A DNA stretch of 64,000 nucleotides, from the NCBI RefSeq assembly GCF_030406325.1, contig NZ_JAUEQY010000021.1, positions 62,001 to 126,000 of the forward strand. Reading direction: 5' to 3'. The first letter of the stretch is position 1, and every line of letters starts with the position of its first letter. The DNA comes from Actinomadura sp. DC4. GTDB taxonomy: Bacteria > Actinomycetota > Actinomycetes > Streptosporangiales > Streptosporangiaceae. The position numbers were made by a program, and so were the translations under genes. The notes beneath the pieces were generated by a model that ran no database searches, was not told where the DNA came from, and worked only from the letters and a program-made list of their open reading frames with translations. Positions 33,741 to 41,501 of the stretch are shown piece by piece.

Positions 33741-33866
33741 AACCGGATCAATAATCCGAAACTCCGCATTTCGCCGATGACGTGTCGGTGAACACTATGA
33801 CCGCCTGAACTGGTGAATCGGTTTACTTAAGCGGTACAGTGATACGGTTCAGTAAACCGGTTCACT
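33741..33866. promoter_or_regulatory. Cluster of AACCGGTT-type palindromic operators between egtA and the divergent operon
   Basis: The best site is AGTAAACCGGTTCACT (33851-33866). An inverted, nearly identical copy GTGAATCGGTTTACT is at 33813-33827, and a weaker one (GTGATACGGTTCAGT) is at about 33839-33853. Their centres lie at 33819.5, 33845.5 and 33858.5, spacings of 26 and 13 bp. A further partial site (AACCGGAT) is at 33741-33748. The array starts 14 nt before the amidohydrolase start and would block that promoter. Confidence 0.65.
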
Positions 33867-33879
33867 AGACAGGAGCACC

Positions 33880-34767
33880 GTGGCCACCGACGTACACCAG
33901 CACCTGTGGGGCGGTGCGTTCATCGACGCCCTGCGCGGGCGTACGGAGACGCCGCGTCTCGATGGCTGGACCCTCCATCTCGACGGAGAGGCGCCGTTCG
34001 ACGCCGACCCCGCCGACCATGATCTTTCCGCCCGGGCCGCCCTGGCCGCCTCGGACGGTTTCTCGCTCGTCCTGACGTCCCTGTCCTCGCCGCTCGGCAT
34101 CGAGTGGCTGGCGCCGTCGGTCGCCGGGCCGCTGCTGGAGGCCTACCACGAGGACGCGCTCGCGCTGCCCGCGCCGTTCGGTGCCTGGGCGGCCGCCTCG
34201 GTGGCGGAGATCGACGCGCCGGGGCTCGCCTCTTTGCTCGACCGTGGTCTCGTCGGTCTCCAACTGCCGGCGAACGCGTTGTCGGACGCCGCGGGATACG
34301 GCCATTGCGCGCCGCTGCTGGAGCTGCTGGAGTCGCGGGGGCTGCCGCTCTTCGTGCACCCCGGGCCCGCGCCATCCGCCTCCGGGCCCGCGTGGTGGCC
34401 GGCGCTGGTGCCGTACGTCCAGCAGATGCACGCGGCGTGGTTCGCGTTCCGCGCCTGGGGACGGCCGCGCTTCCCGCGGCTGCGGGTCTGCTTCGCGCTG
34501 CTCTCGGGCCTGGCCCCGCTGCACGGGGAGCGGCTCGCCGTACGCGGCGGCGGCCGCGGCGAGGTCGACCGCGACGTCTTCCTGGAGACCTCCTCGTACG
34601 GGCCGCGCGCCATCGACGCGACCATCCGGGCGCTCGGCATCGACACGATCGTGTGCGGCTCGGACCGGCCGTACGCTCCACCGCCCGGCGACCTCGGCCT
34701 CGGCGAGGCCGCCGAGCACGCCATCCGGGTGGCCAACCCGGGCCGACTACTGATGAGAGAGGAGTGA
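33880..34767 (+). CDS. Amidohydrolase-2 family protein (TIM-barrel metal hydrolase)
   Basis: A 295-residue protein with the N-terminal metal-binding motif DVHQHLWGG, a His after strand 5 (LPLFVHPGPAPS) and a C-terminal Asp in IVCGSDRPYAPP, as expected for amidohydrolase-2 decarboxylases and hydrolases. The GTG start has AGGAG upstream. The cysteine dioxygenase gene follows after 4 nt, so the two form an operon, divergent from egtABCD and probably controlled by the AACCGGTT sites. The substrate is unknown; a sulfur- or imidazole-linked compound is suggested only by context. Confidence 0.82.
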   Translation: MATDVHQHLWGGAFIDALRGRTETPRLDGWTLHLDGEAPFDADPADHDLSARAALAASDGFSLVLTSLSSPLGIEWLAPSVAGPLLEAYHEDALALPAPFGAWAAASVAEIDAPGLASLLDRGLVGLQLPANALSDAAGYGHCAPLLELLESRGLPLFVHPGPAPSASGPAWWPALVPYVQQMHAAWFAFRAWGRPRFPRLRVCFALLSGLAPLHGERLAVRGGGRGEVDRDVFLETSSYGPRAIDATIRALGIDTIVCGSDRPYAPPPGDLGLGEAAEHAIRVANPGRLLMREE

Positions 34768-34771
34768 TCCG

Positions 34772-35269
34772 ATGTCCTTCGAGTCACTGCCCGCACGGAC
34801 TCTCGACAAGTCCGAGCTCCGTGAGCTCGTGGACGCGCTGGCGCAAGACGTCTCGTCCTGGCGTGAACACGTGGCCTTCCCCGACGGGCAGCGGCACTAT
34901 GTGTCCCTCTATCGCGATGACCACGTCGATGTCTGGCTGCTGTGCTGGACCCCTGAAAATGACACCGGCTGGCACGACCACGACATCTCCTCCGGTGCGG
35001 TCGCCGTCGTGGGCGGCACGCTGAAGGAGTGCAACCCCCGCATCGGCGGCGCCCACGTCGAGGTCGCGGTCAGCGAGGGCGTCTCCTTCGCCTTCGGCCC
35101 CGAACACATCCACCGGCTCGTCGGCGCCGCCGACCAGAGCGTCTCCATCCACGCGTACTCTCCCCCGCTGTGGCGCCTGGGGCAGTACTCCATCGACGAG
35201 GGCGGCGTGATGCGCCGGGTCTCGGTGAGCTACGCGGACGAATTGCGCCCCCTGAACGCTGTCGCTTGA
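34772..35269 (+). CDS. Cysteine dioxygenase (type I)
   Basis: A 165-residue cupin that oxidises cysteine to cysteine sulfinate with O2 and Fe(II). Iron ligands are His68, His70 (GWHDHD) and His114 (EHIHRL); the second-shell Ser125-His127-Tyr129 (SVSIHAY) matches the catalytic triad of known cysteine dioxygenases, and Arg48 in SLYRDD is suited to carboxylate binding. It is coupled with the upstream amidohydrolase and next to ergothioneine synthesis, which also consumes cysteine, so the locus may balance cysteine use. Other thiol dioxygenase substrates are possible. Confidence 0.85.
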   Translation: MSFESLPARTLDKSELRELVDALAQDVSSWREHVAFPDGQRHYVSLYRDDHVDVWLLCWTPENDTGWHDHDISSGAVAVVGGTLKECNPRIGGAHVEVAVSEGVSFAFGPEHIHRLVGAADQSVSIHAYSPPLWRLGQYSIDEGGVMRRVSVSYADELRPLNAVA

Positions 35270-35280
35270 CCCGGCCGTCC

Positions 35281-35330
35281 CGCTAGTATCCAGATTTCTA
35301 GCGTTACGTCTGGATCCTGTGATGATCCAG
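35281..35330 (+). promoter_or_regulatory. Leader with competing hairpins before the sigma-like gene
   Basis: CGCTAG/CTAGCG (35281-35286 with 35298-35303) and CTGGATC/GATCCAG (35310-35316 with 35324-35330) form two stems. CTGGAT can instead pair with ATCCAG at 35288-35293, so alternative structures compete. The second stem ends 15 nt before the GGAGG of the next gene. It may be a simple terminator plus operator, or a leader control element. Confidence 0.4.
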
Positions 35331-35355
35331 TGGTACGGCGGGACTGGAGGAACCG

Positions 35356-36621
35356 GTGTCCCTTACCGAAGCCCTGCGGACAGGTGCTCCGGAGGCGTTC
35401 GGCGTGCTCTATGACGAGCACGCCGAACAGCTGTACGCCTACTGCCACATCATGGTCGGCGACGAGGCGGCGGACTCCGTACGCGACGCGTTCATCGCGG
35501 CCGCCCGCCATCCGGGTACGGCACCCTCGGACCCGGCCGCCCTGCCGGTGTGGCTGTTCGCCCTGGCACGCGCGGAGTGTCTCCGGCGCGGCTCGCTGGT
35601 ACGACGCCCGACGACGACGCCGTCCTCGGACCCGCTGCGGCGGGCGCTGGCACGGCTGCGCCCGGAGCACCGTGAGGCCCTGGCACTGTCCACGACGCTC
35701 GAGCCCGTGGAGATCGCCCGGGTCATCGGCGTCGCCGCCGACACGGCGGAGATGCTCGTACGGGTGTCGGCGCGGCGGCTGGAGCAGGCCGCGGTGTCGG
35801 TGCTGGGCGGCGTACACAACGAGGCCATGCTGGCCGCGCTGAGTGCCGGCAACCTCGACAAGCTGGTGATGCGGGGATACTCGTTGCCGCCGCGCCAGCG
35901 CGAGAGAGTGCTCACGTCGTGCGCGGCGGCCGAACGCGCGCCCGACGGCGCCCTGCTGTTCGACGCGGACGGCATGCCGATCCCGCTCGACGCCCTCTTC
36001 GGACGGGCGGAGGAGCCGACACATCCGTTCGCGCAGGTCGAGGACTCGTCTGCTGCTGTTGCCACTGCCGGGGTCGCGACGATCCGGGTGTCGCACGCGC
36101 GCCCGAAGAAGGAGCCGTTCCTCAGCCGCCGCCGAGACGGCCTGGTCGAGGTCGCCGGCCTGGCGGCGTGCGTGGCCGCGGCGACGAGCGTGCTGGCCCT
36201 GTGGCCGAGCCCGCACAACAACGGTGCGTCCAACATGGACGGCACGAGCCTGTTCATGCACCGCAGCGCACCGGCGAGCCGTTCGGCCCAGCCGGTACCC
36301 CAGGGCGGCAACGCGATGCCACCGCCGCAGGCGGCGACCTCCAAGCCGGGCGCGTCCCCGACGCCGTCGAGCTCGAGCGCGGCGCCTGCCGACGCCCCGG
36401 CGACGACCCCGCCGTCGCAACCGGCCCCGCCACCGGTGGCGGGCCACGGCCCGAGCCCGTCCCACCCGGCACATCCGACGCACCCGACCCATCCGGCACC
36501 GCCCACCAGCCCGCCGGACTCTCCTCCGTCGTCCACACCGACGCCGGACCCGACCCCGACGCCGACGGACTCACCGACCGACCCACCGCCCCCGGACCCG
36601 AGCACTCCGTCCACCCCGTGA
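35356..36621 (+). CDS. Membrane-anchored ECF sigma-like protein with Pro/Ser/Thr-rich extracellular tail
   Basis: A 421-residue protein starting at GTG 35356, five bases after GGAGG. Residues 1-80 resemble sigma-70 region 2 (FGVLYDEHAEQLYAYCHIMVG) and about 95-160 resemble region 4 (LRPEHREALALSTTLEPVEI, then IGVAADTAEMLVRVSARRL). A single hydrophobic segment (VAGLAACVAAATSVLALW, about 270-287) follows. The remaining 130 residues are low-complexity Pro, Ser and Thr, as in exported wall-spanning regions. A sigma factor tethered to the membrane implies control by release or by its own C-terminus. Whether region 2 still binds core polymerase is uncertain, because it is short and diverged. Confidence 0.7.
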   Translation: MSLTEALRTGAPEAFGVLYDEHAEQLYAYCHIMVGDEAADSVRDAFIAAARHPGTAPSDPAALPVWLFALARAECLRRGSLVRRPTTTPSSDPLRRALARLRPEHREALALSTTLEPVEIARVIGVAADTAEMLVRVSARRLEQAAVSVLGGVHNEAMLAALSAGNLDKLVMRGYSLPPRQRERVLTSCAAAERAPDGALLFDADGMPIPLDALFGRAEEPTHPFAQVEDSSAAVATAGVATIRVSHARPKKEPFLSRRRDGLVEVAGLAACVAAATSVLALWPSPHNNGASNMDGTSLFMHRSAPASRSAQPVPQGGNAMPPPQAATSKPGASPTPSSSSAAPADAPATTPPSQPAPPPVAGHGPSPSHPAHPTHPTHPAPPTSPPDSPPSSTPTPDPTPTPTDSPTDPPPPDPSTPSTP

Positions 36622-37489
36622 CTCGCCGCCCTGACGGGGCGCCGGGGGCCGTAGCTGTCCCGGCCGGCGGCCGTAGCGTCTCGCCCGGCGACCCGGTCCC
36701 TGGGCTCGGCTGCGCGCACGGCCTTGGCCTTTGCGCTCAGGCCGGCCTCAGAGTTTCACGGCAACCACGCGAGCGCGCGACCGCCAACGGTGCCAGATGA
36801 CGTGGTGGTGGGACCACGTCGTGTGGGACGACACGGTGCGGTCGGTGGCGAGCAAGAGGCACCGGGGGCCACCTTCGAACCGAAGGTCGGGCACGTCCAG
36901 CAGCGTGCCGCGGTGTTCCACCATTTCGGTTTCCGGCGTGACGGCTCCGTGGCCAGCTCAAGGACACCGACATCGCCACGACCCTCGCCCCCTCCCGACC
37001 ACGAGTGCAGAACCGCCCCACCGCCGCACGGCTGCACGGCCACGGACGACCTCCTCGCCCGCAGGCGGGAAGCGGACACGGTCCGCTCCGACATCTACGA
37101 CAACATCCACCGTCATCTCATCGCTCTGCCCCATGCACCACGCCCGATCGCCGCACTGACCGAGCCGCCGCTGATGGCCACGCGGCTCACGATGTTGCGG
37201 ACCCGGGTGGAGGCGGCGCTGCAGCCCTTCGACGCCGCGCCGGCCGCCGGGGACCGGGGCCAAGCCGAGGGCCGGGGCCAGATTCAGGGCGAGTCAGACC
37301 CGGGGCCGCGAGCATCTGCGGCACCGGTGACGGCGCTCTCTCGCCCGGCGAACGAATGCCTCAGTGGTGGACTACACGGCGGTTCTCACCATGGACTCGC
37401 CCTTTCCTCGGGGAGGTCAGTCCGGTTCGACGGGGGTCCTGCTCCCCGGGGAGAGCAGAGCTGAGTCGGAATCTGGGTCATCGGCCCGG
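36622..37489. other. 868 bases without a convincing gene
   Basis: Several short open frames exist on both strands, but none shows actinobacterial third-position GC bias, a ribosome-binding site and a recognisable family together. One plus-strand frame contains a helix-like stretch (DIYDNIHRHLIALPHAPRP) near 37095-37150 and may be the remnant of a small gene. I see no RNA gene or mobile element. Confidence 0.45.
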
Positions 37490-38476
37490 TCATGACAGGC
37501 GGCGGTGGATCCACCAGGTGGAGAGGCCGGTCAGTGCGAGAGCGAGGGCCAGGTAGATCGTCGTCTCGTACCACTGGAGGGCCCAGAACCGTCCGGCGGG
37601 CTGGTAGTAGACCAGTTGCCGGTAGCCGTACTTGTCGAGCCGGGCGAAGCATGCCAGGCCGCCCGTCTCAGGACAGGACATCGCCCAGGACGGCGGACGG
37701 GCCGCCTGGCCCGCCGCGTTGACGGTGTGCTGTGAAGTGACCCACGCCCCCGGACGGTCGATGATGACGTGCAGGTTGTCGTGCATGTCGATCAAGGTGA
37801 GGTTCTTCGCGGTGATGGCGACGGTCTGGTGTTCGGGGGCCATCAGGAGCGGGCGTACCCACACCGACATGACGACCTGGGCGACCATGAACACCGCCAG
37901 GAGGACCGCCATCGCCGGCAACGTCCGGCGGATGAGGATCCCGAGGGTCACGCCGAGGACGAAGGCGAAGGCCGCGTAGCCGACCGGCACGATCCCCCGT
38001 GCGTCGAAGATCTCGCGGGACAGCCGGGAGAAGACGAACACCCCTGGCCCCGGCTCACCGTTGCGGCTCGCCACTGCCGCGTCGATCGGGGCGGCCCACC
38101 AGCTCACCGCCAGGCTGAGCGATCCGGCCACTGCCATGGCGGCCAGGCCGATGAAGCCCAGCTTGGCGCACAGCCACCGCGTACGAGTCGTCTGCGTCCA
38201 CGCCAGCCGATGTGTCCCGGCGTCCAGCTCCCGGGTGACCAGCGGTGCGCCCCAGAACATGCCGATGAGCGCCGGCAGAGCGAGCACGGCCAGCCAGGCG
38301 AACACGTACAGCGCACTGTCGGTGCCGGTCAGATCGTTGATGAAGGCGTCGCCCCGCGTCCGGTGCAGGTGGACCAGACGCGGACCGGTGGCCGCGAGGA
38401 TGACGGCGAGGACCGCGACGCCGCCGAAGATCACCATGGCCTGCGTACGGAACTGGCGCCAGGTCAGCCAGATCAT
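37490..38476 (-). CDS. ABC-2 type transporter permease
   Basis: A 328-residue membrane protein with about six hydrophobic segments (AMVIFGGVAVLAVILAA, FAWLAVLALPALIGMFWG, TIYLALALALTGLSTWW and others) and the LVTRELDAGTHRLAWTQT segment common in actinobacterial ABC-2 permeases. ATG 38476 overlaps the ATPase stop (ATGA). It forms the channel of an exporter with the upstream ATPase. The two-component system divergent from this pair probably controls it. Confidence 0.85.
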   Translation of the reverse strand: MIWLTWRQFRTQAMVIFGGVAVLAVILAATGPRLVHLHRTRGDAFINDLTGTDSALYVFAWLAVLALPALIGMFWGAPLVTRELDAGTHRLAWTQTTRTRWLCAKLGFIGLAAMAVAGSLSLAVSWWAAPIDAAVASRNGEPGPGVFVFSRLSREIFDARGIVPVGYAAFAFVLGVTLGILIRRTLPAMAVLLAVFMVAQVVMSVWVRPLLMAPEHQTVAITAKNLTLIDMHDNLHVIIDRPGAWVTSQHTVNAAGQAARPPSWAMSCPETGGLACFARLDKYGYRQLVYYQPAGRFWALQWYETTIYLALALALTGLSTWWIHRRLS

Positions 38477-39342
38477 CGGTGCACCTCCACGGTGGGCATG
38501 CTCATGTAGCCGAGGACGAGGTCTTCCAGGTCTGCCGGGCGCGCGGTCCAGGCGGGGTCGGGCGGGACGGAGCCGCCGCGTACGAGCACGGTCGTCCGGC
38601 TGTCGGTATGGCGCACCGACACGACCTCGAGTCCGGGCGGAAGGGCCGCGGGGTCGATCCGTGGCGCGGTGAGCAGGTGATGCTCGGCGAGCAGCGCGCC
38701 GACGTCTCCGGCCACCCGTACGCGCGAGGCGACGAGCACCACGAGGTAGTCACAGACCTGTTCGAGGTCGGAGACCAGGTGGGAAGAGTGCACGACGCTG
38801 ACCTCACCGCCGGCCGCGGCCTCGGCCAGGTCGCCCAGGAAGTCCTGCCGGGCGAGTGGATCAAGCCCAGCGACCGGCTCGTCGAGGATCAGCAGCCGCG
38901 GCCGTTTGGCGATCGCCAGTGTGAGGGCCAGCTGGGCGCGCTGGCCGCCGGACAGACTGCCCGCCCGCTGGTCGGGGCGCAGGCCGATCCGTCTGATCCG
39001 GTCGCGGGCCAGGCGTGGGTCCCAGCCCGGGTTGAGCCGGGCGCCGAGCCTGAGGTGCTCGGCGACGGTGAGCCTCGCGTACGTCGGGGTGTCCTGGGCG
39101 ACGAAGCCGACCTTGGCCAGTTGTGCACGGCCGTCGGCGGGGCGGCCGCCGCACACCTCGATCGTGCCCGACGTCGGTGTCAGCAGCCCGGCGGCAAGGC
39201 TGAGCAGGGTGGTCTTCCCCGCGCCGTTGGGGCCGACCAGCCCGACGACGCGTCCGGCGGGGATGTCGAGGGCACAGTCCGACAGCGCCCACCGGCGCCT
39301 ATACCTTTTGCCCAGTCCCTGGGCGCGCAGCACGGCCGTCAT
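38473..39342 (-). CDS. ABC-2 type transporter ATPase
   Basis: A 289-residue ATPase with Walker A GPNGAGKTT, Q-loop FVAQDTPTY, signature LSGGQRAQ, Walker B LLILDEPVAGLD and H-loop VVHSSH. Its C-terminal 60 residues form the extra domain often seen in antibiotic or lipid exporters of this class. Operon of two with the permease; divergent histidine kinase and response regulator genes lie beyond a 144-nt promoter region. Confidence 0.9.
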   Translation of the reverse strand: MTAVLRAQGLGKRYRRRWALSDCALDIPAGRVVGLVGPNGAGKTTLLSLAAGLLTPTSGTIEVCGGRPADGRAQLAKVGFVAQDTPTYARLTVAEHLRLGARLNPGWDPRLARDRIRRIGLRPDQRAGSLSGGQRAQLALTLAIAKRPRLLILDEPVAGLDPLARQDFLGDLAEAAAGGEVSVVHSSHLVSDLEQVCDYLVVLVASRVRVAGDVGALLAEHHLLTAPRIDPAALPPGLEVVSVRHTDSRTTVLVRGGSVPPDPAWTARPADLEDLVLGYMSMPTVEVHR

Positions 39343-39371
39343 GCCATGTCCTTTTGTTGTGGAGCCATGGC

Positions 39372-39441
39372 AGTACGGTCGCGGGTTGTGGCAGGGCGGG
39401 GATACCGGTCAGAAGTACGGTCGGAGCGCCAGGATCGTACT
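39372..39441. promoter_or_regulatory. Repeated AGTACGGTCG sites between exporter and two-component genes
   Basis: AGTACGGTCG occurs at 39372-39381 and 39414-39423, exactly 42 bp (four helical turns) apart. An inverted CGTACT half-site is at 39436-39441. The arrangement suits binding of the adjacent response regulator to control both divergent units, but CGTACG-like words are common in this genome. Confidence 0.4.
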
Positions 39442-39486
39442 TTTGGCTATTACCCTCACCCCCCACTTCTCCGTACCTTGAACAGC

Positions 39487-40635
39487 ATGAACATGCTCGA
39501 CCGCCTGGCCAAGCGGCCGGGGACCGCCGCCGACGCCGGGCTCGCCGTCGTGTTCGTGGCCGCCCTCGCCCTCGACGCCCGCATCGTCGTCGGCTATCAC
39601 GGCGACTGGATCTTCGACCTGGTCGTCGGCGCGATGGTGTGCACGGCCGCCCTGCTGCGCCGATACTCCCGCGTGTGGACGGCGGCGGCGGGTCTGGCGA
39701 TCTCGGGGGCCGCCGAGCCGGCCGCCTGGCGGTGGGACCTGCCCGGCCAGCCGGGCGGCGCCGCGTGCCTGGCCCTGCTCGTGCTCATCGGCTCCGCGGC
39801 CCGGGTGCTGCCCGTCCGTTCCGCGGCGGCCGTCGCGGCCGGGGGCACCGTGGTGGTGGCCGGCACCATGGAGCGCTATATCTCCTTCATCCGGGACGGC
39901 ACACCCAGCGGATTCGCCGCGACCTGGCTCATGGGCCTCGGCTGGGTCGCCGCCCTGGGGGCCGGGCTGTGGCTGCGGTTCCTCGACAACCATCGCGGGT
40001 CCACCGTCGAGGCGATCCGGCGCGGTGAGCGCCTCGAACTCGCCCGGGAGCTTCACGACGCGGCGGCCCACCACATCACCGGCATCGTGGTCCAGGCCCA
40101 GGCCGCCCGCATCACCGCCCGCAGACAACCCGAGACGCTCGACGACGCCCTCGCGGGCATCGAGATCGCCGGCGTCGACGCGCTGGCATCCATGCGGCGC
40201 GTCATCGGCCTGCTCCGCGACAACAACGACGCCGGCGGGCTCACCCCCGGCCCCGAACAGCTCGCGGACCTGGTCGAACGCTTCGCCGGCCACGGGCCGG
40301 CAGTCCAACTCCACCTGCCCGAACACCCGGTCTGGCCCCCCGAGGTGACCACGACCGTCTACCGCGTCGTCCAGGAGGCACTCACCAACATCACCCGGCA
40401 CGCCCCGAGCGCCTGCGACGTCACCGTCGCCGTCACCCACGAAGGGCGGGCCATCACCGTCGAGATCACCGACGACGCTCCCGCCGGTTCGCCGCGATTC
40501 CACCATTCCGACGGGTACGGCCTCGTCGGAATGCGCGAGCGGGTCGAGGCCCTCGGCGGCACCCTCGCTGCCGGTCCTCGACCGCATACCGGCTGGTCGG
40601 TGCTCGCCACCCTGCCGGACCCGGGCCGACCATGA
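39487..40635 (+). CDS. Sensor histidine kinase (HisKA_3, NarX/DesK type)
   Basis: A 382-residue kinase. The N-terminal 165 residues contain about five membrane segments. The dimerisation domain has the phosphorylated His in ELARELHDAAAHHITG, and the ATPase domain has the N-box (VVQEALTNITRHA) and G-boxes (DDAPAG, GYGLVGMRERV). ATG 39487 is chosen at the start of MNMLDRL; a TTG three codons earlier is possible. It overlaps the response regulator gene by 4 nt. Lack of a large extracellular loop suggests it senses a membrane signal or the exporter itself. Confidence 0.88.
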   Translation: MNMLDRLAKRPGTAADAGLAVVFVAALALDARIVVGYHGDWIFDLVVGAMVCTAALLRRYSRVWTAAAGLAISGAAEPAAWRWDLPGQPGGAACLALLVLIGSAARVLPVRSAAAVAAGGTVVVAGTMERYISFIRDGTPSGFAATWLMGLGWVAALGAGLWLRFLDNHRGSTVEAIRRGERLELARELHDAAAHHITGIVVQAQAARITARRQPETLDDALAGIEIAGVDALASMRRVIGLLRDNNDAGGLTPGPEQLADLVERFAGHGPAVQLHLPEHPVWPPEVTTTVYRVVQEALTNITRHAPSACDVTVAVTHEGRAITVEITDDAPAGSPRFHHSDGYGLVGMRERVEALGGTLAAGPRPHTGWSVLATLPDPGRP

Positions 40636-41291
40636 CCATACGGGTACTGATCGCCGATGATCAGGAGATGATCCGCAGCGGGCTGCGTCTCATTCTCGAG
40701 GACCACCCCGACATCACCGTGGTCGGCGAGGCCGCCGACGGCGCCGAGGCGGTCAGCGAAGCCCGCCGCCTGCGGCCCGACGTGTCCCTCGTCGACGTCC
40801 GGATGCCGCGCCTGGACGGCATCGAGGTCACCCGCGCCCTGGCCGGTCCCGGCGTGCCCAACCCGCTCCGGGTCGTCATCGTCACCACGTTCGACCTGGA
40901 TGAATATGTCTACGGCGCCCTCCGCGCCGGAGCCGTCGGCTTCATCCTCAAGGACGCGGGCCCCGCTCTGCTGACGGAGGCCGTACGAGCCGCACAGGCC
41001 GGAGACGCCCTGATCTCCCCCTCGATCACCCTGCGGCTCTTCGAACGCCTCACCAAGTCCTCACCCGCCACCGAACCCACCACCCCGCTGTCCGCCCGCG
41101 AGATCGAGGTCATCCGAGCCATCGGCCGCGGCCGCACGAACCAGGAGATCGCCGCAGAACTCTTCATCTCGATAAGCACGGTCAAGAGCCACCTGACGAG
41201 CGTCCAGACCAAACTCAAACTACGCAACCGCGTCGAGGTAGCCGCCTGGGCCTGGGAGCTGGGCTTCATGGGCCAGAAGAACCCCGCATAG
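40632..41291 (+). CDS. NarL/LuxR response regulator
   Basis: A 219-residue partner of the preceding kinase. The receiver has the acidic pair in IADDQEMIRSGL, the phosphoacceptor Asp in SLVDVRMPRLDG and the Lys in FILKDAGP, so unlike the regulator at 2461-3060 it is canonical. The C-terminal LuxR motif is LSAREIEVIRAIGRGRTNQE, followed by ISTVKSHLTSV. ATGA overlap with the kinase gene. Confidence 0.93.
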   Translation: MTIRVLIADDQEMIRSGLRLILEDHPDITVVGEAADGAEAVSEARRLRPDVSLVDVRMPRLDGIEVTRALAGPGVPNPLRVVIVTTFDLDEYVYGALRAGAVGFILKDAGPALLTEAVRAAQAGDALISPSITLRLFERLTKSSPATEPTTPLSAREIEVIRAIGRGRTNQEIAAELFISISTVKSHLTSVQTKLKLRNRVEVAAWAWELGFMGQKNPA

Positions 41292-41501
41292 ACCATCCCC
41301 CGGGACGCGTACCGGTGCGGGGACTCGCCCGTCGAGCGTCGGGTGGGGCGGTGACCTGCGTCAAACGACGCTGCAGAGTGCTGTGGCCCCTGCGAACGCT
41401 GACGTCCGCCTGCGTGGGGTACCTATCGGGGACGACCGCCTACGAGCAAGGGAGTCGTCGCGAGTAATCGGCCAGTTGGCCTGCCCGGAATCGAGGGTCG
41501 C

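Noticed and set aside
36724-37464. Plus-strand 246-codon frame in the 36.6-37.5 kb gap
   Set aside because: Composition is Pro/Arg-rich and irregular, several frames are equally open, and no start signal is seen; reported only as a possible remnant.
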